This document shows positions 27,966 to 37,789 of a stretch of DNA of 64,000 nucleotides, piece by piece. The DNA lies in contig OX031069.1 of assembly GCA_943736015.1 (NCBI GenBank), forward strand, positions 42,566,728-42,630,727. The letters run 5' to 3'. Below the pieces are notes generated by a model that had not been told where the DNA came from, ran no database searches, and worked only from the letters and a program-made list of their open reading frames with translations. The position numbers and the translations under genes are program-made. The DNA comes from Tridacna crocea. Lineage: Eukaryota; Mollusca; Bivalvia; Cardiida; Cardiidae. The stretch's first letter is position 1. Every line of letters begins with the position of its first letter.

Positions 27966-27984
27966 AATCCCGGACGAGCCCCCA
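27966..27984 (-). promoter_or_regulatory. Primer-binding site, tRNA-Pro type
   Basis: The minus strand reads TGGGGGCTCGTCCGGGAT five bases inside the 5' LTR. This 18-mer is the classic tRNA-Pro primer-binding sequence, also used by many gammaretroviruses. It is where minus-strand cDNA synthesis should be primed. Confidence 0.88.
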
Positions 27985-27989
27985 ATTTC

Positions 27990-28551
27990 TGTTACGAGTC
28001 AGGCGTAACTAGAAAGTAGAAGCCAGCAACAAACGATAACAATTAACAGAATTTATTAACAAAAATATCAAATAAACAGTGACAATATTACAATAGTACA
28101 AAACAATACCTTAGATGTTAAATACAGAAGACAAATTATTCCAGTCTTAATTCCAATCTGATCCTGATCCAAACTGAATGTAATCCAAGCACATGAAATA
28201 ATCCTCACTTTAGTCTAGTCTGATCCGAATCCAAACTGAATGTAATCCAAGCACTAATTATATGACACAAACACAAAATAATCCCCACTGTAGTCTGGCA
28301 ATCATGTATTAACTAGTGAACACTGAGATGTTAAAAGCTTTTCCTTTTATAATAACAGGGAAACTTCCAGAAAATTCATGTTAAAATCAGTTGCATAATT
28401 TCTAGTAATCAGATTGTAAAAAGGCCTGGAAACTTCCAGCACAATATTCCACAAGAGAGAATCCAGTTCTAAAAATAGCAACAGGGGAAAACCATTCAAA
28501 AATAGATACACACATGAATAAAGCTAATTATAACTGGGTATGTACATAACA
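27990..28551 (-). repeat. 5' LTR of the retrotransposon
   Basis: 562 bp; the right-hand LTR is 5' because the element is on the minus strand. On the plus strand it begins TGTTACGAGTC and ends GTACATAACA. Reading both copies through shows a single difference: G at the site where the left copy has T (AAGGCCTGGAAAC versus AAGGCCTTGAAAC). Confidence 0.95.
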
Positions 28552-28766
28552 AGACTCTTTCGAATTGAAAGCATTTGCAGACAACAAAATAATTTTGACT
28601 GAAAATATGAACTTTGGTTAGGGTAGACTAGGGTAGAAAACATTGCGATAAAAGGAGAAAATGCTGGTCACCAGCATTTTCTCCTTTTCCCACAATGTTT
28701 TCTAAACTTAAGTAAAGGCTGCCTTCTGTCTCAGGGTTGTTAAATATTGAGATTGTGTGGTAAAGA
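28552..28766. repeat. TTAA-MITE, right piece, split by the LTR element
   Basis: Resumes with AGAC and GAATTGAAAGCATTTGCAGA, carries the central palindrome (AATGCTGGTCACCAGCATT) and ends GTGTGGTAAAG. Together with 22279-22310 it makes one full-length MITE. Confidence 0.85.
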
Positions 28767-28817
28767 CACCTCACTATTTTAACACCTGCATAGTTTACTT
28801 TTGGTAGCTATAGGGTC

Positions 28818-28996
28818 TTTAACTCATTACCATATTCTATTTTTACACTGGTACAAATAAGAAGTATTTGCAGACAACAAATATAATTTGACTCCAATGA
28901 TGAAAATACATGGTGAAAGGTGACAGTGCTGGTAATCAGTTTTCAGACAGTTTCTTCCCCAAGGTTGTTTAAAGGGAAGTTTGGTAAAGGGTAGAA
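28818..28996. repeat. Degenerate TTAA-MITE
   Basis: TTAACTCATTACCATATTC at left, GTTTGGTAAAGGGTAG at right. The palindrome is lost. Confidence 0.55.
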
Positions 28997-29239
28997 ATAG
29001 TTATACTTTCATTTCTACATCTCTTAGTGTTTTTTCTTCCCATATAATTCATGACTTGACTTTTACCTTTATGGTACGCCTTCAAATTTTCAAAATTATT
29101 CAGATTAAATGAAAACACTCTTATTAAAGAAAAAAAATAAATAAATAAATAAAGACAATATCAGCATTTGCTGAAATTTTTAGGGGTACAACTACAACAG
29201 AACATTGGGTTGATATCTTGTACATTTTTGTTTCAGGTG

Positions 29240-29560
29240 ATGCTAATAGATGATACGTGTAGATATTGGTATCTAAAAATGATCCTCATCCTTGAAAAAC
29301 ATATGCTCCAAACATTGAAACTCAGGTACAAAATTCTTATCAGAAATTTCTCATCAACATTTGCCCTGTCTGCTGGATACAAGCTCCGAGACAACATCAA
29401 AGACTGTTATTCCCTTCTGAATGTGACAGAAGAATCTTCAATGGAAGAAGTGAAAGGTGCATACTTCAAACTAGCTAAAATGTACCACCCGGACAGTGCA
29501 ACAACAAGTGCAGATCCACGGAAATTTGAACAAGTAAAGGAGGCTTACAAGTCAATTAAG
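29240..29560 (+). CDS. DNAJC28: DNAJC28 exon 1 (J domain)
   Basis: Encodes the presequence-like N-terminus and the full J domain (DCYSLLNVTEESSMEEVKGA, KLAKMYHPDS, KFEQVKEAYKSIK). The donor GTGAGT follows 29560. The preceding polypyrimidine tract and CAG suggest this is really the second transcribed exon. Confidence 0.9.
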
Positions 29561-32500
29561 GTGAGTTTTTTTTGTGATCAGTATTCTCACTAAACATGTA
29601 ATGCAATTTTAACTCTTACACTTCACCACACACTCTTGGGTGATTACGACCATAAGGAAGAAGCCTTTTAAGAACATTGTGGAAAAAGAAGAAAATGCTT
29701 GTAACCAACATTTTCTCTGAATCCCATGATGTTTTCTATGCTATTAACATTGTGGACTTGAAATAGTAAACAGCTATTTCCTCTATAATATTATCCTACA
29801 AAATTTGCTAAGATTAAAAATGAGTATTATTGTACTACTTTCACCGAGCCACTTTTTCCTTTTTGTCCTTCCTAGAATTATCATTTATAAATCTAAAACC
29901 ACTACATCTACATGTATATATATTCTCTTTACAAAGTGAGATAATTACCTCCCCTTTCTGGAAACTAACTCGAGTATCAACAAATAATTACAAGATAGAC
30001 ATCAAAGGAATTCTTAGGTCGGTTAAAAATGTGCAAAACAATTATATATGTATAAATCTGTCTGTATCAACTGTCAAGAAATGTTATGCCGTGCTGCACT
30101 AGAAATATTACTTGTCCACTACCTTAAAGACAACTTTCATTATTTGAACCATATTTATGTTTTCTCATTGATCTTGATACTTGAGTCTGATATGAGTGAA
30201 ATTGCTTGCGATGTGGATGTACCTAACATTTTCGAAATTTTGCTATCTAGGAAATTATCATTTGATTAAACCTTAACCACATGACAAAGTTTTAGACTTT
30301 TCCAAATCAAAACTATTTGCAGATACAACTTAAATTATGGTCCAAGCAAGGGTACTTAACTTTGTTAAAAGGGTAGAAAATATGGTTTGAAAAGAAGAAA
30401 GTGCTGATTACTAGTACTTTCTCCTCTTTTTTTTTTGTACAGTGTTTCCTAACCTTTCTTTTTCCATCTTAAAACGTGAGTTTATTTGGTATAGAGATAA
30501 GACTTCTCTGTATGTCTTACTCATTTTACATCAGGCACATCGAACAGAACTTACTGACACTCATATATTTTATGGGGATGACGAAGATGATGATGACGAA
30601 GATTTTGATGTTTCAAAGTTGAAGCCCCAACATAGACCATACCTTGAACATCAGGTATGTAGAGAACAAATGATTGGTATCTTACATTAGGAAAGTCTAT
30701 TGCACAAGGCATGAAAATTCAAACTGGTCAGCTGAAAGCAAAGAAGATAAGATTATTTAGCTTAAAGCCCGATATTTTTTTCCAATTCAAGACACCAACC
30801 ATGTATTCTATTTATCCTTTTACTCATTTATAATGTACATGTATATCACTGGAAAAAATGCATATGATATACATGTATCAACATCAATTATATCACAGGA
30901 ATTTGACATTCTATTACCAAAATAAATGATAAAATATAAAAAAAAATCTCCCCTATATAATATAAACATAGTGTTTGTATTATATAGGGGAGATTTTTTT
31001 TTTATTATATTTTATCATTTATTTTGGTTATAGAATGTCAAATTCCTGTGATTATGTCATGAAGAACTGTTATTCAGTATGATATGTATCTTGATTAATA
31101 ACAACATAAATAGTAATGATGATTACATCATAAAAACTCAAAGGTAACGGCTTAAAAAAATGTGAATAGCAAAAACAAATATCAACTCTTTACCAAACAA
31201 CATGATTTTAGACTCATCCAAATTGAAAGCATCTGTAGACGACGAAATTAATTTGACTCAAAAATTGAAATTTGTTTTGGTAAGAGTAGAAAACATTGTG
31301 GAAAAAGGAGAAAATGCTGGTTACCAGCATTTTCTCCTTTTCCCACAATGTTTTTTAAAAGGCTTCTTTGGCAGTGACATGAAAACCAGGGATTGTTTGG
31401 GAAAGAATTAATATGTATTGAAAAAAAGACTGGTTTACATGGCAAAGGTACATAATGACATTTCTTGCCAGCGTCAATTTCATTCAATTATTAGGATGCT
31501 TATTTGAAAATAGTTCAGGTTGGCTGATATGCACTTTTATGATCACATGACCAACTGATTGCTAACAAATTACATACAGCACCTTGTTATTGGGTAGAAA
31601 TTATGGCAAGTGACAGGATAAATTGAAAAGCTATTTACAAATAGGCTTAAAAGGATCCTTGAAGGCTCATCTGATTGCTTGTGCAAGCAAACATCGAAAC
31701 AGGCCCAAAGAGTAGTATAATGTTATGGCCCAGTTGTCCATCCATCCATCTGTCAATCAGTTTGCAGTTTCTTGTGACAGTTTCCATGGGAATATGTTCA
31801 AACTTTCTGCACCCACCCGGGTGGCTCAGTGGTGAGCGTGTCGGACTCATGACCTGGTGGTTGTGAGTTCGATACCCAGTTGAGGCGACCATTTTTCTGG
31901 CATATTTTCACCTCTCACCTCTGCTGAAGCATGTGAGAAAAGTAGTCGATGGCTTTGGAAGAAAGGAGTGTAAGTACCGGTGTGAAAAAGCCAGGAAACA
32001 CGTGTGCATCACCGACTGCCATGATATGACCTTAGCTGTTAAAGTGGCGTTAAACCCCAATACAACCAACCACAATCAAACTTTCCGCAATGAATCTGTA
32101 CAATGTGTAGTTGTGCATGACTTGTGACACTTAAAATATGGATCTCCTCAGTGTTTCCGATTTTAGCCCCTTCAAGCTCATATGTGCCGCTTTGCAGAAC
32201 TCCTGTTCATCTATGGTAAGAGTACTACAATTTTTCTTTTATTGTTATTTATTTTTGTCATATGACTGAGCTCTTTACATGGAATAATGCTATTTTCATA
32301 ATATTGATATTGTTATTCAGTCATGCACATGATGCAACATTTTTCAGTTGTTAGCTCTATACTAAACAACAGAATGTTAAACTTGATTAACATTACTTCA
32401 CACTTCACACAATATTTTACTAGCCCCCCCCCCCCCCCCCTCCCACATGTTTACAAATACTATGTGCTAGTGACTGCTCAGTGGCCGTAGTTTAGATGGA

Positions 32501-35500
32501 AGAGTAGTTGTTTGTATCATGTATTTTAGGGTATTGGACATGGGACACCAAGTGAACGTAGAAAGCAATATGATCAACATCGGGTGTCAAGGGTAGTTTC
32601 TGACATTTCTAAATATAAAATCAAGAAAATTGTGAGTACAGGTGAAAGTTCTCTCGTAGCAAAGGACAAGAAAGCAGCTAGAAGAGCAAAAATAAGGTAA
32701 GTTTTTATGTTAGGTGAGAGTCATGTGATTAACATTTCATCAGACAACAACATGCGAAACTTGTGGAAACTAAAATCATTTATGGATTGAAATTAAACAT
32801 GGCTTGATTTATGGAATTTGTCACAGATAGGGCAGAAAAGATTGTGCAAAAGAGGAGAATGGTGATATAATTCCGATGTTAAATCTTTACCAAATGACAA
32901 AATTTTAGACTGGTCTATTTGCAGATGACAAAATTAACCCATTGCCAAACAAAAAAAATTTAGGGTTGTCCAAATCGAGAGCATTTGCAGACAACAATAA
33001 AAGTGACTGAAAATTTGAAATTTGTTTTGTGAAGGTTAGAAAACACTGTGGGAAAAGGAGAAAATGCTGGTTACCAGCATTTTCTCCTTTTCCCACAGTG
33101 TTTTCTAAAGGCTTCTTTCTCTGGGTCGTCAAAAGTAGGGATTGGGTGGTAATGGGTTAAAGTAACTCAAAAAAGTGAAATTTGTTCTGGGAGGGTAGGA
33201 AACATTGTGGGAAAAGGAGAAACTGCTGGTTTCCAGCATTGTCTCCTTTTCTCACAGTGATTTTCCAAGAGCTTCTTTTTCAGGGTCTTGAAAACCAGGG
33301 ATTGTTTGTGAAAGGGTTAACCTTTTCCTATGCACACTCGTGATACATGTATATTGCAGCAATTCAATGGATCGTCTGGTGGAAGACTTGATACAAGAGT
33401 CCATGTCTAGGGGAGAGTTTGACAATCTATCTGGGTTTGGAAAGCCTTTACATGTTAACCAGGAAAGTCCATACACAGATAAAATTACTGAGAAATTAAA
33501 CGATATAATGAAGGATAGTGGTGTTCAGCCAGAGTGGATAGCTCTTCACAAAGAAATCAGGTAAGATCAGTTGATTGAAGGATGATTTATGATACTTTCC
33601 TATTATTTCAGTCCAATAATGGCAACCGCGGGCTAATTTCTGGACCTCATTGGTACTAGGATAGAACTCCAAACTCTTGTTTAAATCTTTTGCAAAAATC
33701 CTAGTGTTTCCAGTCAGGAACCTCAAAGTTAGGCAACAAATGGAAGGCAGCAAATATATAACTGTCTCTGGATGGACCATTTTAATCAAAGCTTGAGCAA
33801 GTTGTTCAGATTTTTGGTTTTCAACAAAAATAATTGGCTTTAATCTTAACCATTAGGCTGCCAAAAAGATTAACCACACAATCCGGACTTTTGACGACTC
33901 TGAGAAAGAAGCAGACAGAAAACATTGTGGGAAAAGGAGAAAATGTTGATAACCAGCAAAGTCTCCTTTTTCCACAATATTTTCTACCCTATCAGAATCA
34001 GAAATTATTAACAAGATTTTAATTTGTTGTCTGTAGTTGCTTTGATTTTGGTCCAGTCCAAGAATTTGTTAAGTCTGTTTTAACAACCCTGAGAAAGAGG
34101 ACCTTTGAAAACATTGTGGTGAAAGGAGAAAATGCAGGTGAACAGCATTTTCTCATGTTTTTACGCCCAAGGGGTTGTATTATATTACAGCACAGGTCGT
34201 CTGTCTATCCGTTAGCAACTTCTTGTGTGTGTAAGTCCTCCTACTGTTTTCATTGGAATAAGTTCAAACACAATGAATCTTTATGATATGTTAAAAGATG
34301 GATATCTGTGTGCATTCTATATTTAAACCCATTTCACTGACAAGCCAATATATGGGCCACTTTGCAAAGCTCTTGTTGTACAATATTTTCTGTTTTTCCA
34401 AAAACAACTTCCATTTTTGAGTCACATTTATTCTCATTGACTGCAAATGCTCTCTATTAGAACTCATCAAAAAAATTGTTGTTTGGTAAGGGTTATACAA
34501 CTTTTGTCTGGAAAACATGGAGTAAAGATATTTGGCAAAGAAAGGGCTTATCTGTAGTGCTAGGCACAAGATATGTTACTGAGGGTCAATAAACCCTTTA
34601 TCAGATGACAAAATTTTAGACTGGTCAACATGTTGAAAGCGTTTGCAGACATTCAGACAACAAAATATAAGTTACTAAAAACTTAAAATTTCTTTTAGGT
34701 AGGAAAGAAAACCTTGTGGGAAAAGAAGAAAATCCTGGTTTTCATCATTTTCTCCTATTTACACATTGTTTTCCAAAGGTTTCTTTCTCAGGGTCGTCAA
34801 AAGTAGGGTTTGTGTTGTAATGGGTTAACCAATACTCTATATCATACTCTAATCGAAATTGACAAATTTGCTGTGAAATTACAAGAAATATAGATCTACA
34901 TAGGCTGCTAAATGTGATTCAAAGACCTTTTATGTACAGTATAGATCAATATCAGGCTGCATCTTATATCTGTACTTTCCAATATGGAATTATATTTCAA
35001 AAAAAGAAAAAAGAAACTCTTTGAAATAGGAAAATTTGGGTTTTTGGTTTTACTATTGCATGAAAGTTTCATTTCACTTATTTATCGGGTTAACTCATTA
35101 CCAAACAACAAAGTTTAAGGTATGTCCTGGTTACCAGCATTTTCTCCTTTTCCCGCAATGTTTTCTTAGGGCTTCTTTCTCATGGGCGTCAAAAGTAGGG
35201 ATTGTGTGGTAATGGGCTAAGGGTTAATGTCACGTTTCCAAAATATCATTTTTATTTTTTTTTATAATGATTTCATATACATGTATATCAAAATCTTACT
35301 TTATAACAGATGTCCTGTTTGAACTTCTTTTATGTACAGGATTGGTATACAAGAAAGCAGAGAAAAGTTTGCTATAGAGAAGAAGTTGCTGGGTGAAGGC
35401 CCATACTCCGATGAACTGGAAGCTCGATTAAAGTATCATGCAGACAAACTGAGAAAGGCAGTGGATGATATAAATGTGAAAATTAAGAAGTTTAATTTGT

Positions 35501-35721
35501 TAGTGCCCATATTGACTAAACAGATGATGCCATATGACTATAATAAAGAGTATGTGAACATTTTTAGAGACCCAGACAAATACTTGCCCTATGACTTCGA
35601 CCTTAATTTTCACCGCAAAATTCGAGGAGTGCAAGTTTCAAGGATGTCAGTGGAGGATTCAGGTTGGAAAGGGGTGTGGGACGATTTTAAATCAATTTTC
35701 AAAGCAAGTAAAAATGGATAG
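29240..35721 (+). CDS. DNAJC28: DNAJC28-like J-domain/DUF1992 protein, 5 coding exons
   Basis: Exons 29240-29560, 30535-30654, 32530-32696, 33360-33560 and 35340-35721 join in frame with GT-AG introns to give 396 aa (human DNAJC28 388). The first ~30 residues after the internal Met (29279) are basic and hydrophobic and look like a mitochondrial presequence. The J domain follows, with the HPD motif in AKMYHPDS. Next come an acidic run (DDEDDDDEDFD) and the GIGHGTPSERRKQYDQHR block. DUF1992 begins MDRLVEDLIQESMSRGEFDN, followed by LSGFGKPL. A coiled-coil C-terminal half has KLLGEGPYSDELEARLKYHA and LLVPILTKQ. J proteins stimulate Hsp70 ATPase through HPD. The partner of this one is not known from sequence. 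An acceptor-like TTTGTTTCAG ends at 29236, so a 5' non-coding exon probably lies upstream. The start at 29279 is a reasonable alternative. Confidence 0.93.
29608..29760. repeat. Degenerate TTAA-MITE in DNAJC28 intron 1
   Basis: TTAACTCTTACACTTCACC at left and both arms (GAAGAAAATGCTTGTAACCA, TTTTCTCTGAATCCCATG). Confidence 0.6.
29764..30122 (+). repeat. ~350-bp interspersed repeat, copy 1
   Basis: Shares AACAGCTATTTCC, GTATTATTGTACTACTTTCA, CGAGCCACTTTTTCC, ATCAACAAATAATTACAAG and TGCTGCACTAGAAATATTAC with copies at 37917-38187 and 57734-58086. Confidence 0.82.
30262..30502. repeat. Degenerate TTAA-MITE upstream of DNAJC28 exon 2
   Basis: Arms AGAAGAAAGTGCTGATTAC and TACTTTCTCCTC and end TATTTGGTATAGAGATAA. 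It ends about 30 bp before the exon. Confidence 0.6.
30535..30654 (+). CDS. DNAJC28: DNAJC28 exon 2 (acidic linker)
   Basis: Follows TTACATCAG and ends before GTATGT. Encodes AHRTELTDTHIFYGDDED, then DFDVSKLKPQHRPYLEHQ. PQHRxYL is shared with vertebrate DNAJC28. Confidence 0.9.
30892..31052. repeat. 161-bp near-perfect palindrome in DNAJC28 intron 2
   Basis: Arms ATCACAGGAATTTGACATTC...AAATCTCCCCTATATAAT and complement, with a small centre near TAAACATAGTG. A single-arm relative (TTTATCTTGGTTATAGAATG) is at about 12240-12285. Confidence 0.85.
31181..31411. repeat. TTAA-MITE copy
   Basis: CAACTCTTTACCAAACAACA at left, TTTGGGAAAGAATTAA at right, palindrome intact. DNAJC28 intron 2. Confidence 0.85.
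31690..32225 (+). repeat. GTCCGTCC-type interspersed repeat, split by a SINE
   Basis: Left piece TTGTCCATCCATC...GGGAATATGTTCAAAC; right piece resumes with CAATGAATCTGTACAATGTG and ends CGCTTTGCAGAACTCCTGTT. The same unit is at 34158-34390 and, more broken, at 37790-38625. Confidence 0.75.
31808..32075 (+). repeat. tRNA-Met-type SINE with 10-bp target duplication
   Basis: The head CCCGGGTGGCTCAGTGGTGA (A box) and GGTTGTGAGTTCGATACCC (B box) resembles elongator tRNA-Met, including a CTCATGA anticodon loop. The body carries AAAGTAGTCGATGGCTTTGG and TTAGCTGTTAAAGTGGCGTT, and the tail is CAACCA-rich. The target duplication TCAAACTTTC is at 31798-31807 and 32076-32085. It is inserted in another repeat (about 31690-32225). 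Confidence 0.9.
32530..32696 (+). CDS. DNAJC28: DNAJC28 exon 3
   Basis: Follows TATTTTAG and ends before GTAAGT. Encodes GIGHGTPSERRKQYDQHRVS, then RVVSDISKYKIKKIV and a lysine-rich stretch. Confidence 0.9.
32879..33320. repeat. Outer TTAA-MITE interrupted by another copy
   Basis: Starts TTAAATCTTTACCAAATGAC and is split after GCAGATGACAAAATTAA. It resumes with AGTAACTCAAAAAAGTGAAA and ends GTGAAAGGGTTAA. Confidence 0.9.
32934..33160. repeat. Inner TTAA-MITE inserted into an older copy
   Basis: TTAACCCATTGCCAAAC at left, GGTAATGGGTTAA at right. Removing it with one TTAA restores a continuous outer element, so TTAA is its target-site duplication. Confidence 0.92.
33360..33560 (+). CDS. DNAJC28: DNAJC28 exon 4 (DUF1992)
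   Basis: Follows ATATTGCAG and ends before GTAAG. Encodes the DUF1992 signature MDRLVEDLIQESMSRGEFDN and then LSGFGKPL, followed by GVQPEWIALHKEIR. A MITE ends at 33320, 40 bp upstream. Confidence 0.93.
33868..34066. repeat. TTAA-MITE copy, DNAJC28 intron 4
   Basis: TTAACCACACAATCCGGAC at left; palindrome partly mutated (AATGTTGATAACCAGCAAAG). The right end is decayed. Confidence 0.72.
34075..34495. repeat. TTAA-MITE interrupted by the GTCCGTCC-type repeat
   Basis: MITE left part to about 34160 (GAAAATGCAGGTGAACAGCA) and right part from about 34380 (ATTTTCTGTTTTTCC...TTGTTTGGTAAGGGTTA). The 233-bp repeat lies between (34158-34390). Confidence 0.75.
34158..34390 (+). repeat. GTCCGTCC-type interspersed repeat, least broken copy
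   Basis: Starts ACGCCCAAGGGGTTGTATT, runs through CTGTCTATCCGTTAGCAACT and ends CCACTTTGCAAAGCTCTTGT. No RNA polymerase III boxes are evident. Confidence 0.7.
34588..34828. repeat. TTAA-MITE copy
   Basis: Left AAACCCTTTATCAGATGAC, right TGTTGTAATGGGTTAA. The palindrome is diverged. Confidence 0.78.
35090..35220. repeat. TTAA-MITE lacking its left arm, upstream of DNAJC28 exon 5
   Basis: TTAACTCATTACCAAACAAC joins directly to CCTGGTTACCAGCATTTTC. The right end GGTAATGGGCTAA follows. Confidence 0.82.
35340..35721 (+). CDS. DNAJC28: DNAJC28 exon 5 (stop)
   Basis: Follows TATGTACAG. Encodes IGIQESREKFAIEKKLLGEG, the charged helical region, LLVPILTKQMMPYDYNKEYV and a C-terminal tail ending FKASKNG, then TAG. 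The C-terminal tail is less conserved than DUF1992. Confidence 0.9.
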
Positions 35722-35911
35722 AAGAAGACGAAATGGTCCAATGGGAATTCAACTATCTTTGTTTTCTTTGGTCAGTCACTGTTACAATGAAGTAATGCTG
35801 AATTGTCAAGGGAGAAGTTGTTTTATTTGTGTTCTACTAGAAAGAAAAGTTCCAGACAGTTTGTATGATTCCATATTTTAACTCTTGACAGTACAGCACA
35901 TAACAGCAGCT

Positions 35912-36015
35912 GGTTTTTACTATAATTAAAATTGTTATGGTTTTTACAAAATTAAAATTGTTATGGTTTTTACTATAATTAAAACTGTTACGGTTTTTAC
36001 TATAATTAAAAGTTA
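35912..36015 (+). repeat. 26-bp tandem repeat, ~4 units, after DNAJC28
   Basis: Units of GGTTTTTACTATAATTAAAA followed by TTGTTAT. Several ATTAAA hexamers could act as poly(A) signals for DNAJC28. Confidence 0.8.
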
Positions 36016-36129
36016 AATTTCATTGCTAAATTGTATAGGAAATTTAGGGAAAGCAAATACTGTGATAAAATTAATGGCACAAACCACAAAATAAGTGGAT
36101 GTTGTAAACAATTTTATTTGATTTTGATG

Positions 36130-37286
36130 GTGAAAGAACGCTTTACCACACAATCCCAATTCATAATTATGTACTCCAAGAAAACAGTCCTTTTAAAACA
36201 TTTCAGGAAAAGGAGAAAATACTTTTTACCGGTACTTTCTTCATTGCCAAAGATGCTTTGCATCCTTTTTTATGCAAATACTGTACCATCAGTTTAGCCA
36301 CATTGAGTCTGAATTTTTTTTTCTTGTAAAGAAAGTAACTTCTTTGCCTACAGTTGTTATTCCATTTTTCACTACTGGTATTCTCATGCTCTGTGGAAAG
36401 GGGTATTAATGAATCTGCAAAAACTGGCTCGAGTCTAGACTCTGCTATTGATATTTCTTTTTTTTTTTTGCATGTCAAAAGACCAGTATACTTCATGATC
36501 CAGTTGGTTGATGCGCAAAATTATTTTTTATGGATCCATAATGAGCTCTACTGGCTGAAAAACCAGCAGAGCTTTATGTCATGACGTGGTTTCCGTCGTC
36601 TGTCCGTCCGTCAGTCAATCTCTTTCTTGTTATGTGATGTCTTGGATTGTATCATGCATTGAACCCTCTGTTGCCAGAGTGTGCCAGGTCACATTTCGAA
36701 AGGTGAGTGCAACACTATTCTAAGTGCCTGTACAATGTAACCCAGTACAAAACGATTTCATGCATTTTTCTAGTTTAAATATTTTCTAAACAACAAACTC
36801 AAGAACACATTTCTAACATTTGCTGGGGAAGGAATAAATATTTGTCAAAGCATAAAATTTGTGTCTTGAAGGGTTGAAAATATTGTGGAAAAAGGAAAAA
36901 AGTGCTGGGTACCAGTTTTCCTACTATGTATCCAACTGCCATCTCCCTCAGAATAGTTGCGCATACCCATGCTTTCCTGGCTTTTCTTTAACCAGTACTC
37001 TGCGCAATGTTCTCCCCAAGCCGCGGACTGCTTTCCAACAAAGCCGTCTTCAGACAAGTTGTCAGCGGTGCGAGAAAAATAAATCCGTTTCAATGACTCA
37101 TCAATCTTGGTAGAGGGGTAGGGGGATGGCAGAAGAGGAGATTCAAACTGGCAACCCCTGGTCGCATACTTTGTTTAACGTAACTGACTGAGCTCCTGGA
37201 CTCGGTAGCACGTGTTCGAAACCTTACTTGCTGTATGCCTTAAGTGTATAAACGTTTGGATCATGGGTCGAAAATTTTTTAATTTG
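36130..37286. other. Intergenic, degenerate TTAA-MITE fragments
   Basis: Two decayed MITEs (about 36140-36300 and 36780-36960, the latter with GGAAAAAGGAAAAAAGTGCT) and unassigned sequence. No gene supported. Confidence 0.45.
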
Positions 37287-37545
37287 TGACCTATCACGCT
37301 ACAAGGGACCTTCTGGGAATTGCGAAAAAATGTCAGCCCTGGTCAGACTGCGCAATTCGCGCAGGCTGACCAGGGTTGACACTTTTCGCTTTAATGGCAT
37401 TTTCTGTATGAAAAGTGGTTATTGTACCTAGTTATACAATCATCTTTTGAATTATCAACTTAAACTGGCCTGAACGACCGTTGATCTATTTTCATCTAAT
37501 TAATGTACAGAATTCCCAGATGGTCCCTTTTTGTGTGATGGGTCA
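37287..37545 (-). repeat. TGACCCATCAC-family MITE, opposite orientation
   Basis: Inverted ends TGACCTATCACGCTACAAGG and TTTTTGTGTGATGGGTCA. Contains a GGCTGACCAGGGTTGACAC hairpin. Confidence 0.85.
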
Positions 37546-37789
37546 TGTTGTAAATTTATGAAAGTTAAATACTATCTACCTTCCGATTCAATGAATCATC
37601 AGACTAAATGAATTTATGGATTCAAAATTATGAGATGATTTCGTTCGTTTGATCCCCTTTTTATCAGAGGATCACTCATGTGTCCTTATGCATGTATGTG
37701 TCAATTTGGGACCAGTTTACGAAACTATGAGACATACGAAGATAAGTCACAGTAACATAATGATTACTCTATGTCACTACTGTATTTTT

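Larger units (their letters stand above)
22311..28551 (-). mobile_element. Gmr1-like Ty3/gypsy LTR retrotransposon, near-complete
   Basis: A 6241-bp element with 562-bp LTRs (TG...CA ends), a 4-bp target duplication AGAC (22307-22310 and 28552-28555), a primer-binding site next to the right-hand (5') LTR and a polypurine tract next to the left-hand (3') LTR. A Gag-Pol frame holds Gag, zinc knuckle, protease, integrase, reverse transcriptase and RNase H in that order. Integrase upstream of reverse transcriptase marks the Gmr1 group within Ty3/gypsy; ordinary gypsy elements have it downstream. No envelope gene is seen. LTR identity indicates a recent insertion, yet pol carries two lesions near its 3' end. 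It interrupts a TTAA-MITE and lies between the divergent VCPKMT and DNAJC28 genes. Confidence 0.93.
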
